From Oscillospiraceae bacterium (GTDB taxonomy: Bacteria; Bacillota; Clostridia; Oscillospirales; Acutalibacteraceae), in the NCBI GenBank assembly GCA_902782805.1, contig CACZON010000122.1, positions 1 to 6,252 on the forward strand: a DNA stretch of 6,252 nt, in the 5' to 3' direction. The notes beneath the pieces are model-generated. The model was not told the origin of the DNA. It did no database searches and was given only the letters and a program-made list of their open reading frames with translations. How positions within the stretch are numbered: the stretch's first letter is position 1; the number at the start of each line of letters is the position of its first letter. The position numbers and the translations under genes are program-made. This document shows positions 1 through 5,056 of the stretch, piece after piece.

Positions 1-198
1 CCGCAGTTTGTTTACGCCAACGGTAAATGGACCGCGCCGGATACGCTTGATTTTACGCTGCGCTTTATCGAGGGCGCTTTCACAACGCGCCATATCCTCA
101 CGCTCCTGCCCGACGGCCGTCTGCGCCTTGCGCATCCGCCGATGCCCGCGCCCCGCGGCGCTTTCGCGGCGGAGGAAAGCAAAATCGAATCGCTGTAA
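1..198 (+). CDS. C-terminal end of a plus-strand protein, possibly a serine hydrolase (beta-lactamase/PBP-type) C-terminal domain (partial)
   Basis: An open frame runs from the first base to a TAA at 196-198, giving the last 65 residues of a protein whose start is left of the window. A strong terminator begins six bases after the stop, which supports this frame as the real one. The visible part has an alternating polar/hydrophobic pattern with GKWTAPDTL, then LRFIEGAFTT and LTLLPDGRLRL. This resembles the small beta-rich C-terminal domain that follows the catalytic domain in many bacterial serine hydrolases of the beta-lactamase family (typically W..dtL.....ie.pf...l...f). The last 20 or so residues (PMPAPRG..., then Glu/Ser/Lys-rich) look like a flexible tail. 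No catalytic motif is inside the window, so the function is tentative. It converges on the minus-strand esterase operon. The frame is more certain than the family. Confidence 0.6.
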   Translation, partial: PQFVYANGKWTAPDTLDFTLRFIEGAFTTRHILTLLPDGRLRLAHPPMPAPRGAFAAEESKIESL

Positions 199-203
199 AC
201 GGC

Positions 204-238
204 AAGAAGGCCGCCCGTGCCGGGCGGCCTTCTTTTTT
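204..238 (+). terminator. Rho-independent terminator, possibly shared by two convergent genes
   Basis: A 14-bp perfect stem (204-217 with 221-234) closes a 3-nt TGC loop, and the sequence continues into a T-run at 233-238. The GC-rich core is GGCCGCCCG/CGGGCGGCC. It lies six bases after the plus-strand stop codon and is a good terminator for that gene. On the minus strand the hairpin begins a few bases after the stop of the esterase paralogue at 242-244. Only a short CTTCTT-type tract follows there, so termination of the minus-strand operon is likely but weaker. Confidence 0.88.
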
Positions 239-241
239 ACT

Positions 242-1099
242 TTACGCTTCGGGATAGATCGGCTCGCGCCGCAGCGGCAGCCATTCGTAAATCGCCTTGC
301 GGAAATAGAGATCCCAAAAATCCCATTCGTGGCCGAGGCCCTTTCCCTCTTCGTAGCAGACCGGATAACCGAGCTCCTTTAGGTGCTCGTAATCCTTTTT
401 GACGCGGTATTCGATAAAATCGTTCTCGCCTACGCCGATGAAGACCTGCGGGAGCTTTTTGCCTTCGTCTACGTTCTTCTTCGCGAGATAATAGAGGTCG
501 TGCTCCGTATTCTCGAATTCATCTTCACCGCGGAAGAAGTTCTTCATCCTGCCGCCCATCCAGCTCATCTGATCGCGGTAGACCTCGCGGTCGAGCGTCA
601 GGCCGATGCCGCCGGAAAGATCGACGACGGCCGTGTAAAGCTCGGGGAACATCATCGCGAGCCCCAAAGCGCCGTTGCCGCCCATTGCGGAGCCCATAAT
701 AAAATTGTTTTCCGGTTCGGGCGCCGCCGGGAAGAGCGTACGGATCACGAGCGGCAGCTCCTTCGTGATGTAATCGATATAGCGTACGCCGGTCGTGGTG
801 TTGTTGTACATCGTATCGTGCGCGAGCGGCGTGACAAGCATCACCTGATTGTCCTCGGCGTAGCGCTCGAGCGAGGTCAGGCGGTAGGAAGTCAGGTCAT
901 CGTCGCCGCCGCCGTGGAGAAACCAGATTGTCTGGTATTTCATCCCGGGTTTATATTCGAATTTCGCCGACTGCGGGAAGCCCGCCGGCGCCTGACCGAT
1001 CTTCTCGCCGAAAATCGTCTGGTTATTCGTCGGGATCACAACGGTCACGCTCGTATCGCCGAGGATTTCGGAGCGGAATTTGAATCGCATCAATGCCAT
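242..1099 (-). CDS. Esterase-family (tributyrin esterase/EstA-like) alpha/beta hydrolase paralogue, catalytic Ser replaced by Ala; third gene of the triplet
   Basis: This 285-residue protein is full length for the putative-esterase family related to tributyrin esterase and esterase D. It has no signal peptide or membrane segment, so it is probably cytoplasmic. Visible in order are the N-terminal strand MALMRFKFRSEILG, a short linker, the oxyanion-side motif LHGGGDDD (61-68), TSLERYAE (75-82), the nucleophile elbow GSAMGG (136-141), DLSGGIG (160-166), the acid Asp227 in GENDF, and His257 in GHEWDFWD. Family members normally have G-x-S-M-G-G at the elbow. Here the nucleophile position is Ala138 (codon GCA, plus-strand bases 686-688); the adjacent Ser137 is out of register for a G-x-S-x-G nucleophile. 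Hydrolase activity is therefore doubtful although the fold looks intact. The ATG start is supported by AGGGGGAG (1107-1114), seven bases upstream. It is last in a three-gene operon, 18 bp after the stop of the preceding paralogue. Its Pro-rich linker is the shortest of the three. Confidence 0.92.
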   Translation of the reverse strand: MALMRFKFRSEILGDTSVTVVIPTNNQTIFGEKIGQAPAGFPQSAKFEYKPGMKYQTIWFLHGGGDDDLTSYRLTSLERYAEDNQVMLVTPLAHDTMYNNTTTGVRYIDYITKELPLVIRTLFPAAPEPENNFIMGSAMGGNGALGLAMMFPELYTAVVDLSGGIGLTLDREVYRDQMSWMGGRMKNFFRGEDEFENTEHDLYYLAKKNVDEGKKLPQVFIGVGENDFIEYRVKKDYEHLKELGYPVCYEEGKGLGHEWDFWDLYFRKAIYEWLPLRREPIYPEA

Positions 1100-2395
1100 C
1101 TCGGAACTCCCCCTCTCTTATTCTTCACCGGGGTAGATCGGTTTCTTTTTAAGAGGCAGCCACTGCGAGAGCGACTTTTTGAAATAGAGATCCCAGAAAT
1201 CCCATTCGTGGCCGAGGTCCTTGCCTTCTTCGTAATAGACGTTGAAGCCGAGATTCTTTAAGTGCTCGTAGTCTTTTTTGACGCGCGGCTGTACGAAATC
1301 CTTTTCACCCACGCCGATGAAGATCGGCGGAACGTCCTTGCCCTCGGCAAGGTCCTTTTCCGCAATATAGCGCAGGTCGTGGTCGGTATTTTCGAAATCG
1401 TCCGCGCCTTTGAGACAGCCGACAAGACGGTTGCGGCCCATCGAATTGCGCGTCATCTGCTCGCGGTAGACATCGCGGTCGAGCGTCAGACCGATGCCGC
1501 CGGAGAGATCGACGATACCGCTGTAGAGTTCGGGATGGATCATGCCGATCGCGAGCGCGCCGTTGCCGCCCATCGCGAAGCCCATGATAAAGTTGTCTTC
1601 GCGCTTTTCCGAAGCCGGGAACAGTGCGCGGATGACCTTCGGCAGCTCGTCGGTGATATAGTCCATATAACGGATGCCGTATTCCGTATTGACATACATG
1701 CTGTCGCGAACGGAAGGCGTCACCAAAAGCACCTGGTTTTCCTCGGCGTAACGCTCAAGCGAGGTAAAGCGGTAGGCGGTCGTATCGTCGTCGCCGCCGC
1801 CGTGGAGGAACCAGACGGTCTGGAATTTCATTCCCGGAACGTATTTGAATTTTTCGGGCGGAGCCGGAAGCTGAACGCCGCCTTTTTCCACCGGTCTTAC
1901 CGGCGGCCGGTCGAGCACGGTGAGCATGCCCGTAGGATAGCAGATCGTGATGTCCGTGGTCATGCCGATGATTTCGGAGCGATAGTTAAATCTCATAAGT
2001 CCCATAGTTCTTGCCGCCTTTCTTTATGTTTCGTAGATCGGTTTCCGTTTGAGGGGGAGCCATTCGTACAGTGCTTTGCGCAGGTAGAGATCCCAGAAAT
2101 CCCATTCGTGCGCGAGGCCTTTCGCCTCTTCGTAATAAACGGGACAGCCGAGCTCGCGAAGCGCTTCGTAATCGGCTTTTACGCGGTAACGGATAAAATC
2201 CTTTTCGCCCACGGCAAGGAAGAGCTGCGGGATCTCGAGCCCCTGCAGAAGATCCTGCTCGGCAATATAGTAAAGGTCGTGGTCCGTATTGCGGAACTCT
2301 TTTGCGCCGCGCAGCGTTTTGCCGAGGGAGGCGGTGCCCCACTCCATCTGATCCATGTAGTTCTGGCGGTCGAGCGTCAGGCCGATGCCGCCGGA
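588..2395 (-). repeat. Near-identical DNA patches shared by the three tandem esterase paralogues
   Basis: A 29-bp patch coding for SGGIGLTLDR is identical at 588-616 and 2367-2395 and differs by one base at 1476-1504. A 26-bp patch coding for the HEWDFWDLY region around the catalytic-type His is identical at 1185-1210 and 2085-2110, with one mismatch at 306-331. Synonymous positions are largely kept in these patches while linkers diverge strongly. This fits tandem duplication with purifying selection, possibly aided by local gene conversion or shared codon preference. Confidence 0.7.
1118..2005 (-). CDS. Esterase-family alpha/beta hydrolase paralogue, catalytic Ser replaced by Ala; second gene of the triplet
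   Basis: This is a 295-residue paralogue of the genes on both sides, well over half identical to each by eye through the core. Motifs in order are LHGGGDDD (67-74), TSLERYAE (81-88), elbow GFAMGG (142-147), DLSGGIG (166-172), the acid Asp236 in GEKDF, and His266 in GHEWDFWD. The nucleophile position is Ala144 (GCG), and the preceding residue is Phe, so no serine exists anywhere in this elbow. This is the clearest of the three cases against ordinary serine-esterase chemistry. Residues about 30-55 form a Pro-rich insert (RPPVRPVE... LPAPP) between the first strands and the PGMKFQ strand. The ATG start is preceded by AGAAAGGCGG with eight bases of spacing. The gene lies 18 bp after the first paralogue and 18 bp before the third. 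There is no signal peptide. The substrate or ligand is unknown. Confidence 0.92.
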   Translation of the reverse strand: MGLMRFNYRSEIIGMTTDITICYPTGMLTVLDRPPVRPVEKGGVQLPAPPEKFKYVPGMKFQTVWFLHGGGDDDTTAYRFTSLERYAEENQVLLVTPSVRDSMYVNTEYGIRYMDYITDELPKVIRALFPASEKREDNFIMGFAMGGNGALAIGMIHPELYSGIVDLSGGIGLTLDRDVYREQMTRNSMGRNRLVGCLKGADDFENTDHDLRYIAEKDLAEGKDVPPIFIGVGEKDFVQPRVKKDYEHLKNLGFNVYYEEGKDLGHEWDFWDLYFKKSLSQWLPLKKKPIYPGEE

Positions 2396-2896
2396 GAGGT
2401 CGACTGCCGCCGCGTACATCTCGGGATGCAGCAGTCCGAGCCCTAAAGCGCCGTTGCCGCCCATCGCCGAACCGACGACGAAATTATCCTCGCGCTTTGC
2501 GGAGGAAGGAAAGAGCGTACGGACCACAAGCGGCAGCTCCTTTACAAGGTAATCCAGCGCCCTGCCGCCGGAGACGGAATTGACGTACATGCTCCCGCGC
2601 ACGCAGGCGGTCACGAGCATCACGTTGTTCTCCTGAGCATAGCGCTCGAGCGAGGTCAGGCGGTAGGTCGTCTGATCGTCGTCTCCTCCGCCGTGCAAAA
2701 GCCAGATCGTCTGAAATTTCATTCCCGGCTTATAAGGATACTTCGGCGGTCCCGCCGGACGGGCTCTGTACCCCGGGGACGCTGCCGGCGCCGGAGGCTG
2801 CTTTTCTAAAATGGTGAGATTATCCGTCGGCAGCACGACCGTCACGTCGGTCTGGCTGTTGAGCTCCGAACGGTAATTGAGCTGCATGATCGCCAA
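2024..2896 (-). CDS. Esterase-family alpha/beta hydrolase paralogue, catalytic Ser replaced by Ala; first gene of the triplet, TTG start
   Basis: This 290-residue protein is promoter-proximal in the triplet. I chose the TTG at 2894-2896 over the in-frame ATG three codons later (2885-2887). TTG gives MAIMQLNYRS, which aligns exactly with MALMRFKFRS and MGLMRFNYRS of the paralogues, and it has AAAGGCGG eight bases upstream. Motifs in order are a Pro/Ala-rich insert (about 33-53, QPPAPAASPG...), LHGGGDDD (67-74), TSLERYAQ (81-88), elbow GSAMGG (142-147), DLSGGIG (166-172), the acid Asp233 in GEKDF, and His263 in AHEWDFWD. Ala144 (GCG) sits where the family's nucleophilic Ser belongs. The protein has no signal peptide. 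Apart from this residue, the family features of tributyrin-esterase-like hydrolases are retained. Possible roles include ligand binding, scaffolding, or an unrecognised chemistry; none can be chosen from sequence. Confidence 0.92.
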   Translation of the reverse strand: MAIMQLNYRSELNSQTDVTVVLPTDNLTILEKQPPAPAASPGYRARPAGPPKYPYKPGMKFQTIWLLHGGGDDDQTTYRLTSLERYAQENNVMLVTACVRGSMYVNSVSGGRALDYLVKELPLVVRTLFPSSAKREDNFVVGSAMGGNGALGLGLLHPEMYAAAVDLSGGIGLTLDRQNYMDQMEWGTASLGKTLRGAKEFRNTDHDLYYIAEQDLLQGLEIPQLFLAVGEKDFIRYRVKADYEALRELGCPVYYEEAKGLAHEWDFWDLYLRKALYEWLPLKRKPIYET

Positions 2897-2914
2897 TTTG
2901 CATTCCGCCTTTCT
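2897..2914 (-). promoter_or_regulatory. Ribosome binding site that supports the TTG start of the first esterase paralogue
   Basis: Read on the minus strand, AGAAAGGCGG ends eight bases before the TTG at 2896. The same AGAAAGGCGG block stands eight bases before the ATG of the second paralogue. An ATG at 2901-2903 in between is out of frame. The matched spacing and the paralogue alignment favour the TTG start. Confidence 0.75.
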
Positions 2915-2934
2915 TTAAGAATGTTTCTGAATTT

Positions 2935-2964
2935 ATTATACCCCATCCGAAAAATAGCCGTCAA
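2935..2964 (-). promoter_or_regulatory. Near-consensus SigA/sigma-70 promoter for the three-esterase operon
   Basis: On the minus strand, the -35 box TTGACG (2959-2964) is followed after 18 bp by a perfect -10 box TATAAT (2935-2940). Transcription would start near 2928, giving a leader of about 30 nt before the TTG start, too short for a riboswitch. No other promoter of similar quality is apparent in the 18-bp gaps downstream, so the three paralogues are probably one transcript. No clear operator palindrome is seen around it. Confidence 0.85.
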
Positions 2965-2975
2965 GGCGGGGCAAG

Positions 2976-3004
2976 AAAAAAGCTCCGCGATTTGCGGAGC
3001 TTTT
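2976..3004 (-). terminator. Rho-independent terminator of the fakA-DegV-GNAT operon
   Basis: An 11-bp stem (2978-2988 with 2994-3004, core AGCTCCGC/GCGGAGCT) closes a 5-nt loop. On the minus strand it runs into a TTTTTT tract (2976-2981). It lies about 22 bp after the stop of the GNAT-like gene. A smaller CCGGC-AAA-GCCGG hairpin (3013-3025) sits directly after that stop. The terminator ends only about 11 bp before the -35 box of the next operon, insulating the two units. Confidence 0.92.
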
Positions 3005-3026
3005 CCTCTTTTCCGGCAAAGCCGGT

Positions 3027-4163
3027 TTATTCTTCCGTCAGCTTTTTGAGATAGGCGCGGCGGCGCTTGTGCTCAATCGAGCGAAAACGCTTCCACTGCC
3101 CGCGCACGGCGCGATTGTCCTCTAAATTGAGGTTCGTTTCGGCGTATTCGAGCCCGTCGCGCTTCATCATCTTCATCAGTTCGGCGCAGACCGCGGCGTT
3201 GATCCCGCGGCTTAGGTACTCCGGCGCCACGCCCACGAGCCCGAGGTCGATCGTCTTCGGGCGGCGGATCGCGCGCAGCAGGCGCAAAAGCGCCGCCGGG
3301 GTCAGCTTGCCGCCGGATTTCTGCACCGCCTTCGAGAGCGAAGGGAAGCAGATCCCGAGGCAGACGATCCGCTCGTTTTCATCGAGAATCACCGCAACGT
3401 ATTTTACGTCGACGATCAGGCGGAAATTGTCGATCATCATCTTTTTCATGCCCTCGGTAAAGGGAACGGTCCCGTAGATCCCGGCGTAAGCCGTATCGAG
3501 CAGCTCGAAAAAGCGGTCGGCATAGCGCTCGATGAACTCGCGCGTGTTTTTCGCCTCGCCGAAATGGAGCTTGTAGCGCTTCATCACGTATTCCTCGGTC
3601 GCGCTCAGCTTTTGGAGCGCGGCGTCGGCGTCTTCGGGCAGGAAGATGCGGCTTTCGACCCAATCGACTTCCTTTTCGTAGCCGCAGTTTTCGATCAGCC
3701 GGCCGTAGTAATCGGCGTTATACTGCTCCTCAAAGGTGGAGAGCTGATCGAACCCTTCGATCAAAAGTCCCTCCCGCTCGAGATCGGAAAAGCCGAGCGG
3801 CCCGCAGACGGCGTCCATTCCTTTTGAGAGCGCCCATTTTTCCACCGCGGAAAAGAGCGCGTCGGCAACCTCCTGATCGTCGATCGAATCGAAGCGCGTA
3901 AAGCGCACGCGCCTTTCGCCCCGCTTTTCGTTGCTCGCCTTCTGGAGGATCCCGCTGATGCGGCCGACCGTTTCTCCCTGCCGCAGAGCGAGGTAATAGA
4001 CCGCTTCGCAGGTATCGTAATAGACGTAATCGGGGCGGAAAATCTTCTTTTCGTCCATGTAGAGCGGCGGCACGAAACAATCGTTCCCGCGGTAGAGCCG
4101 CAGCGGGAAATTCAGAAACTCGCGCTGCTCTTTTTTCGTTTTGACCTCTCTGATTTCAACCAT
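3027..4163 (-). CDS. GNAT-fold acyltransferase-like protein (YghO-like family)
   Basis: This 378-residue protein matches the pattern of large GNAT-superfamily proteins related to E. coli YghO. The N-terminal part has LYRGNDCFVPPL (23-34) and ALRQGETVGRI (59-69), the typical strand pair in which a G-R-I follows a turn. It continues with CGPLGFSD (120-127) and EQYNADYYGRLIENCGYEK (146-164), a signature region of this family. The C-terminal part carries a GNAT motif A-like segment, LGLVGVAPEYLSRGINAAV (307-325), which would bind the pyrophosphate of an acyl-CoA, followed by ETNLNLEDNRAV (342-353). The arrangement suggests two GNAT-like halves. No membrane segment or signal peptide is seen. It is the last gene of the operon, 11 bp after the DegV-like gene, with AAGGA just before the ATG. 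The acyl donor and acceptor are unknown. A link to fatty-acid activation by its neighbours is inference. Confidence 0.88.
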   Translation of the reverse strand: MVEIREVKTKKEQREFLNFPLRLYRGNDCFVPPLYMDEKKIFRPDYVYYDTCEAVYYLALRQGETVGRISGILQKASNEKRGERRVRFTRFDSIDDQEVADALFSAVEKWALSKGMDAVCGPLGFSDLEREGLLIEGFDQLSTFEEQYNADYYGRLIENCGYEKEVDWVESRIFLPEDADAALQKLSATEEYVMKRYKLHFGEAKNTREFIERYADRFFELLDTAYAGIYGTVPFTEGMKKMMIDNFRLIVDVKYVAVILDENERIVCLGICFPSLSKAVQKSGGKLTPAALLRLLRAIRRPKTIDLGLVGVAPEYLSRGINAAVCAELMKMMKRDGLEYAETNLNLEDNRAVRGQWKRFRSIEHKRRRAYLKKLTEE

Positions 4164-4174
4164 GGCTTTTCCTT

Positions 4175-5044
4175 TCAGCGATGGATCGCGTGGAAGCTCA
4201 CGCCCACGGTATTCGGTCCGCAGTGGCTTCCGGCGGTCGGGTTGACGTCGACCAGCTCGATGCGCAGGTCCTCCCCGAAGCGCTCGCGCAGCAGCGCGCA
4301 GAGCTCCTGCGCGATTTCCGGCGCGTCCGTATGGGCAACGATCACGCGGTGATCGCGGATCTGATCGCCGAGCTCCTCAACGGTTTTCACCAGGCGTTCA
4401 ACGGCTTTGGCGCGGCCTTTTTCCTTGCCGACGCTGACCATTTTTCCCTCGCTGTTCATATGGATGATCGGGCGCACGCCGAGCAGGGTCCCCATCGTTC
4501 CCGCAAGGCCGGAAACGCGTCCGCTGTGTTTGAAGAAACGCAGATCGTCGGCGAAGAAATAGACGGCGAAGCGATCCACCTCGTCCTTGGCCCAATCGAG
4601 AATCTCCTGCGGCGTTTTGCCCGCCCGATAGAGATCGCCGACCTCCTCCACGATGTTGAGGCTGCCGATCGTGATCGCCTTGGTATCGATCTCGTAAAAA
4701 CTGCGTCCGGGATACTGCTGCAGAAGTTCTCCGACCGCGCGGTCCATCGCGTCGAACGTCGCCGTCATCGCGCGCGAAAAATGGACGTAGAGGATATCGC
4801 TGCCCTCTTTGAAGAAAGGCTCGAAATAAGAGCGGTACTGCTCTTCGCTGATCGCGCTCGTGTTCGGCAGAACGCCGCCGCGCAGGCGATCGTAGAACGC
4901 GTGGGCATCGAACGAATCAAAATCGACGTAGGGATAAGTCGTCTTTCCCTCGATGCTGTAGGGCATGCTGATCATATGATAGCCGAACTCGGCCGCCTTT
5001 TGGGGTGTCAGGTCGGTATCGGTATCGGTAAAAAGTACGTACAT
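4175..5044 (-). CDS. DegV family fatty-acid-binding protein (FakB-like)
   Basis: This 289-residue protein has the usual length for the DegV family. These proteins bind a fatty acid in a deep pocket and present its carboxylate to the kinase FakA, which makes acyl-phosphate for phospholipid synthesis. The N-terminus has the DegV start pattern (FTDTDTDLTP, 5-14), and residues 60-66 carry the P-N-T-S loop. Ser90 lies in HFSRAMTATF, equivalent to the usual SS.LSGTY loop, followed by FFKHSGRVSG (170-179) and GTLLGVRPII (185-194). Near the C-terminus His274 sits in GSHCGPNTVGVSF. The Thr/Ser, Ser and His positions are those expected around the bound carboxylate. It begins 12 bp after the fakA stop, with GGAGGAG (5050-5056) overlapping the gap; this adjacency strongly supports the FakB role. 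Fatty-acid chain preference cannot be read from sequence. Confidence 0.94.
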   Translation of the reverse strand: MYVLFTDTDTDLTPQKAAEFGYHMISMPYSIEGKTTYPYVDFDSFDAHAFYDRLRGGVLPNTSAISEEQYRSYFEPFFKEGSDILYVHFSRAMTATFDAMDRAVGELLQQYPGRSFYEIDTKAITIGSLNIVEEVGDLYRAGKTPQEILDWAKDEVDRFAVYFFADDLRFFKHSGRVSGLAGTMGTLLGVRPIIHMNSEGKMVSVGKEKGRAKAVERLVKTVEELGDQIRDHRVIVAHTDAPEIAQELCALLRERFGEDLRIELVDVNPTAGSHCGPNTVGVSFHAIHR

Positions 5045-5056
5045 GGCTGCTCCTCC

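Noticed and set aside
136..138. Ser137 (first-base numbering of residues in the 242-1099 protein) as an alternative nucleophile in GSAMGG
   Set aside because: It is one residue out of register with the G-x-S-x-G elbow, and the middle paralogue has Phe at the same place, so it is not a conserved replacement. The range given here is residue numbers 136-138, not bases.
8..382. A plus-strand open frame starting at base 8
   Set aside because: It is Arg/Ser/Cys-rich, overlaps the real C-terminal frame ending at 198, and runs through the terminator and into the opposite gene.
383..2446. Long plus-strand open frames (383-1261 and 1262-2446) antisense to the esterase paralogues
   Set aside because: They mirror the three paralogues, and their resemblance to each other is explained by that. 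They lack ribosome sites and recognisable protein motifs, and are rich in Arg/Val/Ala/His as expected for the reverse of GC-biased codons.
2897..2975. A riboswitch or attenuator in the leader of the esterase operon
   Set aside because: The predicted leader is only about 30 nt, with no room for an aptamer and no hairpin followed by a T-run downstream of the promoter.
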